From contig NZ_JAVCWF010000005.1 of NCBI RefSeq assembly GCF_031085375.1, forward strand, positions 1 through 46,991: a stretch of 46,991 bases of DNA, in the 5' to 3' direction. Within the stretch, counting starts at the first letter, position 1; the number at the start of each line of letters is the position of its first letter. Source of the stretch: Lactiplantibacillus brownii (lineage in GTDB: Bacteria > Bacillota > Bacilli > Lactobacillales > Lactobacillaceae). The notes under the pieces were generated by a model. That model ran no database searches. It was not told the DNA's origin and worked only from the letters and a program-made list of their open reading frames with translations. Below are positions 1 to 6,878 of this stretch, piece by piece. The position numbers and the translations under genes were made by a program.

Positions 1-462
1 TTGGACTTTTCCACAGCCCAATTCTCACCAGCAGAACTAGAAAAGCAAAACAAGGATTTGGTGAACCATGCTAATGACTTCTTAACTGATGAAGACAGTA
101 GGCTCCCCGTTTTCTTAGAACCCGAAGCCGTGCAATTACTTAGCTTCTGGTGCCGAACTCCACAACAAATGCGCCGGTTCATTGGCATTATCTTAAATGC
201 TAAGTACCGAGTTGAGAAGGATCATCAGGACATTGGCGTTCTAATCCCACTAGACGATGAAGAACTAAAATCTTTGATGACTAAAGCCTTGAGACGCTAC
301 TTTAACGCCCTAAGAAGCAATGAAAAGCATATCAAGAACGTGGAAAACTACTTGTACGGCACCATGCAAAACCTATTTGGCGTTTGGTGGAATAAACAAG
401 CGGCTAGAGAATATGCGGCCAAACACCCCGAAGAACAGAAAACTGACAATGAGCGTTCTTGA
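1..462 (+). CDS. repA: RepA_N-family replication initiator, 3' part (starts at 46359)
   Basis: This is the C-terminal 153 residues of the initiator that begins near the other end of the window. The first codon is TTG (Leu), not a start: there is no ribosome site, and the frame follows directly from 46989-46991. The conserved C-terminal helical part includes LLSFWCRTPQQMRRFIGIIL. In RepA_N proteins the C-terminal domain is the more host- and genus-specific part. The gene ends with TGA at 460-462. An alternative, two separate gene fragments at the ends of a linear piece, is unlikely because frame and domain order fit perfectly. Confidence 0.88.
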   Translation: MDFSTAQFSPAELEKQNKDLVNHANDFLTDEDSRLPVFLEPEAVQLLSFWCRTPQQMRRFIGIILNAKYRVEKDHQDIGVLIPLDDEELKSLMTKALRRYFNALRSNEKHIKNVENYLYGTMQNLFGVWWNKQAAREYAAKHPEEQKTDNERS

Positions 463-617
463 AATTAAACGTCATATGGACTCATTTAAGCCGTTTTAAG
501 TGTTACATGCATAATTATATTAAAACTGCTTTAAAATCGCTTAGAAGTAAAAATAGGTGCCTTAAGTGGCCGAATTGACGATAGCTGAGCTAGAAAAACG
601 GGATAGGAGCTTTTTAA

Positions 618-815
618 ATGACCAAACCCAGCAAAGAAATCGCAACAATTGATCAATTGTTGGCTGACCCCTGGGCAGTCAATATTCAAGACATTTGGGA
701 ACAAGCGGCATATAATCCAGATCCTGATAAACGCAAGCTGTTTGACGCGTTACCCACTTACCTCTTAGATAAACGCCAAGAGCAAATTATCAACGAAAAG
801 CATTTTGTGATTTAA
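618..815 (+). CDS. Small hypothetical protein upstream of the Fic gene
   Basis: This is a 65-residue acidic-to-neutral protein with no signal peptide or membrane segment and no family that I recognise. The ATG is preceded by AGGAG (605-609). It lies 50 nt upstream of the Fic-family gene on the same strand, so the two are probably cotranscribed. By position it could be an antitoxin-like partner. I do not see the inhibitory (S/T)xxxE(G/N) motif of class I Fic antitoxins in it, and the neighbouring Fic protein carries a version of that motif itself. The role is therefore open. Confidence 0.6.
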   Translation: MTKPSKEIATIDQLLADPWAVNIQDIWEQAAYNPDPDKRKLFDALPTYLLDKRQEQIINEKHFVI

Positions 816-865
816 CATGGACAGGTCAAATAATCAGTGACTGAAATAGAAAGGAGGCACAAAAT

Positions 866-1687
866 ATGGCTAAAACTCGAACATATATGGACAAGTATAA
901 ATTCACAGCTGCAGAAAACCAACGGTTTGCCCGAGCAAACTTTACCAAGTTAGTGCATACTAATGCTCGTTTTGAAGGCGTTAATACCACTTTGCCACAA
1001 ACACAAACTATTATGGACGGTATGAGCGTAGCAGGAGTACCTGTTGAAGATGTTTTGACGATTGTTAATTTAAAGCGTGGGTGGCAATATATCACTGCTC
1101 AAAATTCCCCTTTAACGTTAACCATGGAAAAACAAATCAACAAGATTGTGGCAGCGGAAGACGCCTTAGTACCGGGAGAATTACGGCAAGGGAAAGGAGG
1201 AGTTGATTTAGGTAGTGAAGACTTTTTTGAACCACCTTTAATTAACGAAAAACAAGAACAATCCTTTTTACAAAAAATCTTGGCTGATCCACGAACGACG
1301 ATTACTGATAAAGCATTGACTGTCATGTATCATAATATGCGCCAACAAATCTTTTGGGACGGGAACAAAAGGACGGCGACTTTAAGTGCTAATAAAATTA
1401 TGATTGACGGTGGTGCAGGCCTAATCAATGTGCCGTTAGATAAGTGGGATCAATGGAACGAACTAATTGCCAATTATTATCGAACTAATGACATGGCTAA
1501 AATTAAACGGTGGACATATGACAATGGCATTCAAGGATTACAAATTAGAGCAAACTTAGCGCTTAAATCAGTTAAAGACAAAACTAGTAAAAGAATTCAA
1601 AAACAGTTAAAAGATTTTGTGGATCAGAACCCAGAAATCAAGCCTAAAAATGATCCAGAAAATAAAAACGATCGGCCTAGTTATTAG
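866..1687 (+). CDS. Fic/Doc-family protein with Gln in place of the catalytic His
   Basis: This 273-aa protein has a Fic fold. Fic enzymes transfer AMP or another phosphate-containing group to target proteins through the motif HxFx(D/E)GN(G/K)R. Here the motif reads QIFWDGNKR at residues 161-169: the Asp, Gly, Asn, Lys and Arg are kept, but the catalytic His is Gln161. Residues 33-38 (NARFEG) resemble the N-terminal inhibitory helix of class II Fic proteins, with Asn instead of Ser/Thr at the first position. The start follows AAAGGAGG. The last bases overlap the 3' end of the convergent minus-strand gene and a shared terminator. It may be an inactive or altered-chemistry Fic, or part of a toxin-antitoxin pair with the 65-aa gene upstream. 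Confidence 0.82.
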   Translation: MAKTRTYMDKYKFTAAENQRFARANFTKLVHTNARFEGVNTTLPQTQTIMDGMSVAGVPVEDVLTIVNLKRGWQYITAQNSPLTLTMEKQINKIVAAEDALVPGELRQGKGGVDLGSEDFFEPPLINEKQEQSFLQKILADPRTTITDKALTVMYHNMRQQIFWDGNKRTATLSANKIMIDGGAGLINVPLDKWDQWNELIANYYRTNDMAKIKRWTYDNGIQGLQIRANLALKSVKDKTSKRIQKQLKDFVDQNPEIKPKNDPENKNDRPSY

Positions 1688-1700
1688 GTTGATCGTTTTT
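1664..1700. terminator. Bidirectional terminator between fic and the small mob genes
   Basis: Stem AACGATC...GATCGTT with extra pairing CCTA/TAGG, flanked by an A run on the left and a T run on the right, so it can act in both directions. It overlaps the stop codons of both convergent genes (TAG at 1685-1687, and the minus-strand stop at 1677-1679). Confidence 0.7.
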
Positions 1701-1904
1701 GAGTTTATTCGGTTTATGGGCATTAACGTAATCGGCAAATGTTTTTAAAAGTTCTTCGGTTTGTTCGACCGAGAGGTTATTAGCTTGAAAGTACTTTTCT
1801 AATAAAGCCCCTTTTTGAATTAGTCGGCGAGAACGGGCTTTGCGGGCTTGCCGATTTTCATAGTATTTAGATTGCCGTAATTTAAATTCATATTGATTAG
1901 ACAT
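1677..1904 (-). CDS. DUF3847-like small mobilisation accessory protein
   Basis: This is a 75-aa basic protein with an N-terminal run rich in Arg/Lys and the stretch ARSRRLIQKGALLEKYF. It resembles the core of DUF3847 proteins (ARTHRLIxRGAxLE), which sit next to MobQ-type relaxases on Gram-positive plasmids. It is the second gene of a two-gene minus-strand unit divergent from mobA, with oriT in between. A role as a relaxosome accessory that helps the relaxase at oriT is inferred from position and family resemblance, not shown. Confidence 0.65.
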   Translation of the reverse strand: MSNQYEFKLRQSKYYENRQARKARSRRLIQKGALLEKYFQANNLSVEQTEELLKTFADYVNAHKPNKLKNDQPNN

Positions 1905-1926
1905 GGAATTTCCCCATCTCGTATGG

Positions 1927-2136
1927 CTAATGATCTACGGACTTTACCTTTAAAAATTCAGAAAATTGCTTGGCTAAAAGCTTAATCTGATCGTTAGACA
2001 AATTAGCATAATCTAAATTGGTTTGACTGATGATTTGTTTACCTAGCCGTTGTTCAATCTTATTTTTTTCGTCCTTAATTTTTTGATTAAGGGCTTTTAA
2101 TTTAGCTTCTTGTTTTTCTAAGTTACTTTGAGACAT
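1927..2136 (-). CDS. Small coiled-coil relaxosome-type protein (MobC-like)
   Basis: This is a 69-aa, Lys/Gln-rich, strongly helical protein (LEKQEAKLKALNQKIKDEKN is a likely coiled coil) followed by RLGKQII and LSNDQIKLLAKQF. I chose the ATG at 2134-2136 because GGAGG lies 7 nt upstream of it; a longer frame from 2175 would place this ribosome site inside the coding region. It is the promoter-proximal gene of the unit that diverges from oriT/mobA. Helical accessory proteins of this size are typical of relaxosomes, so a role in oriT binding is plausible; the exact family is uncertain. Confidence 0.6.
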   Translation of the reverse strand: MSQSNLEKQEAKLKALNQKIKDEKNKIEQRLGKQIISQTNLDYANLSNDQIKLLAKQFSEFLKVKSVDH

Positions 2137-2259
2137 AACGATCCCTCCAATCATATTAGAAATAATCACAGACACTATATCATAAAGAGAATGTTAAGTC
2201 AAAGGATAAAAGTTGAAATAGCTAAGCGGAAGGCATACACTAAGTTAAAGTTAAGAGAA

Positions 2260-2320
2260 TCAGAAGACCGAGTGAAACGAGGTCAATGCGCACTTACACA
2301 TAGAATAAATTCTATGTTAT
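2260..2320. other. oriT: Origin of transfer (oriT), MobQ/IncQ-like nic region
   Basis: The plus strand has TGCGCACTTA at 2287-2296; its complement TAAGTGCGCA matches the conserved nic core TAAGTGCGC of R1162/pSK41-type oriTs. Directly beside it is an imperfect inverted repeat (GACC at 2266-2269 and GGTC at 2281-2284), the usual relaxase-binding arrangement. A perfect 8-bp inverted repeat ACATAGAA/TTCTATGT follows at 2298-2317. The site lies between divergent mob genes, 110 nt upstream of a MobA/MobL relaxase, as expected. By analogy the nicked strand would be the minus strand. Confidence 0.75.
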
Positions 2321-2405
2321 TATAACCCATAAAAACCTGTATTAGAAGTCGCCGATGGCGACAACAAAGTCAAGCCCATAGAATCAAAGTAAAGAGGTGA
2401 CTAAC

Positions 2406-4466
2406 ATGGCAATATTTCATATGAGTTTTAGTAATATTAGTGCTGGAAAAGGACGAAGTGCGATTGCCAGTTCCGCTTATCGAAGTGGTGAAAAATTATT
2501 TGATAATCAAGAAGGCCGCCACTATTTTTATGCCCGCTCGGTTATGCCAGAAATCTTTATTTTAACCCCCAAAAATACACCAGAATGGGCCAGTGATCGA
2601 GAAAAATTATGGAATGAAGTTGAAAAGAACGATCGTAAATCAAACTCACGGTATGCAAAAGAATTTAACGTGGCTTTACCGGTAGAATTAAGTGAATCCG
2701 AACAGAAAGAATTACTGACAAAATATGTGCAAGAAAATTTTGTCGATCAAGGTATGGTAGCTGACGTAGCAATTCATCGCGATCACCCAGACAATCCGCA
2801 TGCACATGTGATGTTAACCAATCGCCCATTTAACCCCGATGGTAGTTGGGGATTAAAAGCAAAGACGCAGTACATTAAAGATGAAAATGGCAAGCAACTT
2901 TTAACCAAAAGCGGGTTTCCAAAACAAAGAAAAATTTGGTTGGTTGATTGGGATAAAAAGGAAAAAATTAATGAGTGGCGGCATAATTGGGCAACAAGTG
3001 TTAATCAGTCTTTAGCACAAAAAAATATTCCGGATCGGATTAGTGAAAAATCGTTTTTCGATCAAGGGATTCAAGAGACACCTACCCAACACGAAGGCAT
3101 TAACAGCCAAAGAAAAAATCGAAAAGCATTTAATCAACAAGTTAGCGCACAAAGAAGCGCCCAAGCTAAATATCACAATCTTGACGAAAAGATAAGAAAT
3201 CATGAACATTTTGACGCGTTAACTGACGAGCTATCGTTCTCTGAAAAACACACAATTAGTCATCTAAGTCAGCAATTGAAAACCTATGTCGATTTAGAAC
3301 ATTTAGATGATAAACAGCGCATGCTGTTTAATTGGAAAAACAGCTTATTAATCAAACATGCCATTGGTGAAGATGTAACCAAGCAACTGCTGACTATTGA
3401 CCAGCAAACGACATCACTAGCACAAGCTAACCAGTTGTTAAATAAAGTGGTGGAACGAGCAACGAAAAAGCTTTATCCGGAACTTAATTTTGAACAGACA
3501 ACCGCAGCTGAACGACGGGAACTGATTAAAGAAACTAATAGTGAACAAACGATTTTTAAGGGTAGCGAATTGGCAGAACGGTTAGCGGATATTCGAAGTG
3601 ACTTATTAACCCAGCAATTATTGACGTTTACCAAGCGGCCATATACCAGCTGGCAGTTAGTTAATCAGCAGGCCCAAACAATTGAGAAGCAATTAACCAC
3701 GGTACTAACCAAACATGGTCACCAGTTAGACGATTTGAAGCATACTGATCGGGGCATGCTAGCCGCTTATCAACCTAACGAACTCGAATTCATTTCGAAA
3801 GCGGTGAAAGATTTACGGGTCATGCGGGAAGTTAAAGCCGTGGTGCAAACCCAATACGACAGCATTCTAATGACTGCTTTTCCGGACAGTGACCTGGATA
3901 AGCTAGAGACGATTGACAAGGAGCAAATCTATACCGCTGTGGTTTACTATGACCCAGAATTAAAGCCATTAAGCGCCGATGATCTTAGTCAATTGCAACA
4001 GCAGCCACCGGTAGTCTTTACTAGTCAGCAACACCAAGCCGGTTTGAATTACCTGTTAGGTAAAATTGAATTAAAAGATATTCAGAACCACCGATTACAA
4101 CGGGTCTTAAAACATGATGGCACCCGGCAACTGTTTATCGGCGAATGTGGCCAAGATCCTAAGTTGGATCACAAACAAATTGAAACTGTGCAAGCCCGTT
4201 TGAAACAACAGACAACGAGGTTTGATCAATATAAGCAAGCTCAAATTAAGGACTATCAAGCGATCAATTATTACCCAACTAGCCCGAAAAACTACCTGAC
4301 TAATATTTTGGACGAAGCCTTAATAACCATTTTATATGCGAAGAACACAGACTATCTAAGAAAGCAGCAATTACGTGGCTTAAAAGAGACCGAGTGGGAA
4401 ATGACGAAAAAGCAACGGCAACACCAAACCCGGAACCGGCATAAAGATGGGGGTATGCACTTGTAA
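2406..4466 (+). CDS. mobA: MobA/MobL-family relaxase (MobQ)
   Basis: This 686-aa relaxase nicks oriT, stays covalently bound to the 5' end and pilots the strand into the recipient. The N-terminal ~230 residues are the MobA/MobL domain: [26 protein letters not shown], which provides the motif I Tyr (Y26 if numbered from this start), then the metal-binding motif [13 protein letters not shown]. The remaining ~450 residues are helical and Gln/Lys-rich. They look like the long C-terminal extension of Gram-positive MobA proteins rather than a recognisable primase. I chose the ATG at 2406, preceded by AAAGAGGTGA, over the in-frame GTG at 2397, which overlaps that ribosome site. A short inverted repeat (GTCGCC/GGCGAC, 2348-2362) lies in the leader. 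Confidence 0.92.
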   Translation: MAIFHMSFSNISAGKGRSAIASSAYRSGEKLFDNQEGRHYFYARSVMPEIFILTPKNTPEWASDREKLWNEVEKNDRKSNSRYAKEFNVALPVELSESEQKELLTKYVQENFVDQGMVADVAIHRDHPDNPHAHVMLTNRPFNPDGSWGLKAKTQYIKDENGKQLLTKSGFPKQRKIWLVDWDKKEKINEWRHNWATSVNQSLAQKNIPDRISEKSFFDQGIQETPTQHEGINSQRKNRKAFNQQVSAQRSAQAKYHNLDEKIRNHEHFDALTDELSFSEKHTISHLSQQLKTYVDLEHLDDKQRMLFNWKNSLLIKHAIGEDVTKQLLTIDQQTTSLAQANQLLNKVVERATKKLYPELNFEQTTAAERRELIKETNSEQTIFKGSELAERLADIRSDLLTQQLLTFTKRPYTSWQLVNQQAQTIEKQLTTVLTKHGHQLDDLKHTDRGMLAAYQPNELEFISKAVKDLRVMREVKAVVQTQYDSILMTAFPDSDLDKLETIDKEQIYTAVVYYDPELKPLSADDLSQLQQQPPVVFTSQQHQAGLNYLLGKIELKDIQNHRLQRVLKHDGTRQLFIGECGQDPKLDHKQIETVQARLKQQTTRFDQYKQAQIKDYQAINYYPTSPKNYLTNILDEALITILYAKNTDYLRKQQLRGLKETEWEMTKKQRQHQTRNRHKDGGMHL

Positions 4467-4489
4467 TCAAAATGTAAAAATAAATGTAC

Positions 4490-4516
4490 ACACATGTGTT
4501 CAATTTGTGCTATAAT
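4490..4516 (+). promoter_or_regulatory. Promoter of the conjugation operon with a palindrome
   Basis: TATAAT at 4511-4516 preceded by TG one base away (extended -10). No good -35 is visible, but the perfect palindrome ACACATGTGT (4490-4499) sits where the -35 would be and could be an operator. The first operon gene encodes a helix-turn-helix protein, a candidate autoregulator. The stretch TATAATTAAGCTA recurs in the promoter of the parA gene at 44.69 kb. Confidence 0.6.
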
Positions 4517-4550
4517 TAAGCTAATCATTTAAGAAAGGAGTTACCTGCAT

Positions 4551-4862
4551 GTGGCAAGACAAAACAAATGGATTAGTTTATCCCAAGCCGCTATCAAGCT
4601 AGGGCATGACCGATCATATGTAAGCTTATGGTTAAGGCGGCACCCAAATAGCATGCCCGAAGAATATTTAATGGAAACCGGCACAGTTAAATTAATTTCA
4701 TTGGAAGGCATTGAATGGATAAAGAAACAATCAAAAAAAGAGGGCGTCCTCGTCAGCAGTAGAGTTGCTAACGGGGATCAGCACCTAGAATCGCAACTTC
4801 TAGGTGTCACCCTCCTAATAATCCATTTTACCGGGCGGGTTAGGGGAAAGCTAGTTGTTTAA
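4551..4862 (+). CDS. Helix-turn-helix/AT-hook regulator, apparently frameshifted
   Basis: Residues 1-65 form a helix-turn-helix DNA-binding protein (SLSQAAIKLGHDRSYVSLWL is the likely HTH). It is the first gene of the transfer operon and a candidate regulator. The start is GTG at 4551, with AGGAG at 4536-4540 ahead; the overlapping ATG at 4549 leads into a wrong frame. At a run of seven A (4733-4739) the frame seems to slip. With one extra A the protein would end KKRGRPRQQ at a TAG at 4760-4762, an AT-hook-like tail and a natural-looking ~70-aa length. The 103-aa reading instead runs through a hairpin (CACCTAGAA/TTCTAGGTG, 4782-4806) with an unconvincing tail. The shift could be real, programmed, or a sequencing error in the homopolymer. 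Confidence 0.6.
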   Translation: MARQNKWISLSQAAIKLGHDRSYVSLWLRRHPNSMPEEYLMETGTVKLISLEGIEWIKKQSKKEGVLVSSRVANGDQHLESQLLGVTLLIIHFTGRVRGKLVV

Positions 4863-4900
4863 TATTTCTAACCCAACAAACAATATAAGGAGGTGATCCA

Positions 4901-5515
4901 ATGAAAGTAGAAAGCTGGCAAGGCATTAATGGCAAGCTAGTTCATGATGATCAAAAGGCGATTGTGGTTGATGATGACCAAGCACTAACTGACCAGAAGC
5001 AGCTACAAGCGATATTAGATCAAGACGGTCAGCCAATCGATGAAGTTCGGCAAGCAATGATTAAGAAGACCGTTAAACGCCAGTTGAAGACTGAGCCGTT
5101 AAAGCTTAGTGGTTGGTTTAATCGCCACCAAGACAGTCAAAATGCTAAAAAGGCCGAAAAATTGGTAAGTGATAAACCGACTCATCAATATAAGCAGATC
5201 AAAAATGAAATGACCTTTTTTGGTGAGAGTTTTCTGGAGGGCTTCTTAGGCTTCTACGGTTTAGAAGTTGATAATGCCTTAGGTCGTTACGAACATAATT
5301 TACATGTCTTAGAGACTCAGGAACTTGGTCAGTCAGAAAAAGAGTATTACTTAGCCACGAGCCAAAGTGGCCGAGTTAAATTAGCCACATATCCATTACC
5401 AAGCCAGCAAATTGCCGCGGAACAATTGGATAAGTTCTATCAGCGTGAGCCAGAAGAAACGCAGGCAGAACAAATTCAATTACGAACATCAGAAGACGAT
5501 AGGAAGGAGGAATAA
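4901..5515 (+). CDS. Conjugal transfer protein, TrsA-like (function unknown)
   Basis: This is a 204-aa soluble, charged protein rich in Gln/Asp/Lys, with no signal peptide or membrane segment. The ATG follows the very strong ribosome site AAGGAGGTGATCC. The central part (TFFGESFLEGFLGFYGLEVD) is the best-defined region. Lactobacillus transfer operons carry a protein of this kind in this position, just ahead of the pilin-like gene, and it is often called TraA or TrsA. I cannot assign a biochemical role. Its stop is 1 nt before the next start codon. Confidence 0.65.
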   Translation: MKVESWQGINGKLVHDDQKAIVVDDDQALTDQKQLQAILDQDGQPIDEVRQAMIKKTVKRQLKTEPLKLSGWFNRHQDSQNAKKAEKLVSDKPTHQYKQIKNEMTFFGESFLEGFLGFYGLEVDNALGRYEHNLHVLETQELGQSEKEYYLATSQSGRVKLATYPLPSQQIAAEQLDKFYQREPEETQAEQIQLRTSEDDRKEE

Positions 5516-5516
5516 C

Positions 5517-5855
5517 ATGTCAAAATACAGAAAAATGAAAGCGCTAGCAACTACTGGAGCTACTGCGATTTACTTGGGATTGATGAACGCTCAGGTTGTT
5601 TTTGCCGCGGACGGTGGCGAAGTTAAAAGTAAGCTCACCCAAGCTGGTAAGACAATTCAAGGTATTTTAACCGGGTTGGTCGTTTTAGTCGGGATTTGTG
5701 TGGCGCTATTTATTATTATCAAAAGAATGCCTGACGCAGACGATCCGCGAGAGAAATCAGAGGTTTATCACGCGGTTGGTCGGGTGGCTGGTTTAGTGGC
5801 CCTAGCGGCAGCGATTATCTGGCTATTACCTTGGGTTTACAGCCTATTCACTTAA
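5517..5855 (+). CDS. trsB: VirB2-like pilin subunit (TrsB/CagC-type)
   Basis: This 112-aa membrane protein has a signal peptide (residues 1-31, cut likely after QVVFA) and two hydrophobic helices (~48-67 and ~90-108) separated by a short charged loop. This is the layout of VirB2/CagC-type pilins of type IV secretion systems. The ATG at 5517 sits behind AAGGAGG; the longer frame from 5412 overlaps the upstream gene in another frame and is not real. It would form the surface or trans-envelope part of the transfer apparatus. Family assignment rests on topology, length and operon position. Confidence 0.75.
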   Translation: MSKYRKMKALATTGATAIYLGLMNAQVVFAADGGEVKSKLTQAGKTIQGILTGLVVLVGICVALFIIIKRMPDADDPREKSEVYHAVGRVAGLVALAAAIIWLLPWVYSLFT

Positions 5856-5875
5856 TTTAAAAAGGAGCCTGCCAA

Positions 5876-6238
5876 ATGAAGAAAGGAAAAGAATTTATCT
5901 TCCCAGAGAATGTAGATAAAGATTACGGGATCTGGAAAGACTACACCTTGAAGGATTTTGGCGTAGCGGGACTGGCAGGACTAGTGGGCTTAATTTTTAT
6001 TGCGATCCCACCCTATGGTCTGATCTTAGTCCTGATAAAAATAGTGATTGTTGTCTTAGCCATGACGATTGTCATGGCTATTTTAACAATTAGGCCAGTT
6101 GCGGCGCGGAAGAATATTAAAGTGCGGGATAACTTTAAGCTGAAACGCCGCTATGCCAATGGTCAGAAACTGTTTTATTTAAAACCGAAGAAGCGAGGTG
6201 AACTAAATGCGTTTGAGGAAGAACAAAACCGCCAATAA
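5876..6238 (+). CDS. trsC: VirB3-like/PrgI-family transfer protein TrsC
   Basis: This 120-aa protein has a soluble N-terminal region (EFIFPENVDKDYGIWKDYTLKDF), two adjacent membrane helices (~residues 35-50 and 52-74) and a basic cytoplasmic tail. This is the PrgI/VirB3-like layout found directly before the VirB4 genes in Gram-positive type IV systems. The PENV-type start and the 'YTLKDF' before the first helix are typical of PrgI proteins. The gene has AAAAGGAGCC ahead of its ATG. Its 3' end overlaps the next gene by 32 nt, which suggests coupled translation. Confidence 0.75.
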   Translation: MKKGKEFIFPENVDKDYGIWKDYTLKDFGVAGLAGLVGLIFIAIPPYGLILVLIKIVIVVLAMTIVMAILTIRPVAARKNIKVRDNFKLKRRYANGQKLFYLKPKKRGELNAFEEEQNRQ

Positions 6239-6866
6239 ATCAGCCAGGCTAGATTGGGATTACCAACCGCCCAAAATCAATGGTGGCAAAGAAACCATTG
6301 ATGACATGAGCTTGGTGGTGGGTATGTATGGTAATTACGAAGTTACCAAAACGGGTAATCTCGTTGGCATTTTGGAAGTTAGTGGGATCAACCTGGATCT
6401 ACTTAATGAAACCGAACAGCAAGACGTCTTTGAGGACTATGGCGCCTTTCTCATGAGTACGTTAGGTGAAGGGGTTGATGACACCTTACAGTTCTTAGAG
6501 CCGACAATTCCCGTCAATATGACAGCTTATCTCAATGGTCTCAAACGGCGGTATCTCGCTTTACAAAAAGATCACCCCGAGCAACAGTTCAAAATCCAGC
6601 TCATAGCCAGTTATTTGGATCACTTTACTAAAGTCCAAGAATCCAAAAACATGACAACTAAGCAACATCTGCTAATCGTTAAGGTGCCAATTAAGGACAA
6701 AAGTGTTAAGAGCTTAAACCTAGCGGTCACTCATTTAGACGAAAAGATCGAACAGGTTAAACGGGATATTGAAAATGCGTTAACGGACTTTGATGTGACG
6801 GCCAAAGTTTTGACTAGTCAAGAAGTCCAAGAGATTTTAAAGAACTTGATCAATTTTAATGGATAG
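6207..6866 (+). CDS. trsD: TrsD-like transfer protein
   Basis: This is a 219-aa soluble protein upstream of the VirB4 ATPase, as TrsD/TraD is in pGO1 and pMRC01. Visible stretches are SLVVGMYGNYEVTKTGNLVGILEVSGINLDLL and a C-terminal helical region. The pattern resembles the N-terminal, non-ATPase part of VirB4-type proteins, so TrsD and TrsE may act together as a split VirB4. That relation is inferred. The start overlaps the preceding gene and has a GAGGTGA ribosome site. Confidence 0.72.
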   Translation: MRLRKNKTANKSARLDWDYQPPKINGGKETIDDMSLVVGMYGNYEVTKTGNLVGILEVSGINLDLLNETEQQDVFEDYGAFLMSTLGEGVDDTLQFLEPTIPVNMTAYLNGLKRRYLALQKDHPEQQFKIQLIASYLDHFTKVQESKNMTTKQHLLIVKVPIKDKSVKSLNLAVTHLDEKIEQVKRDIENALTDFDVTAKVLTSQEVQEILKNLINFNG

Positions 6867-6878
6867 GGGGGAAACAGG

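Noticed and set aside
826..1095. Minus-strand frame of 89 codons
   Set aside because: It lies fully opposite the Fic gene, has no ribosome site and no protein-like pattern.
2128..2325. Plus-strand frame of 65 codons over the oriT region
   Set aside because: It starts within the antisense of the small mob gene and runs through the oriT repeats; no ribosome site, odd composition.
5412..5516. Longer start for the pilin-like gene
   Set aside because: This part is the overlap with the preceding gene in another frame; the ATG at 5517 has a strong ribosome site and gives a proper signal peptide.
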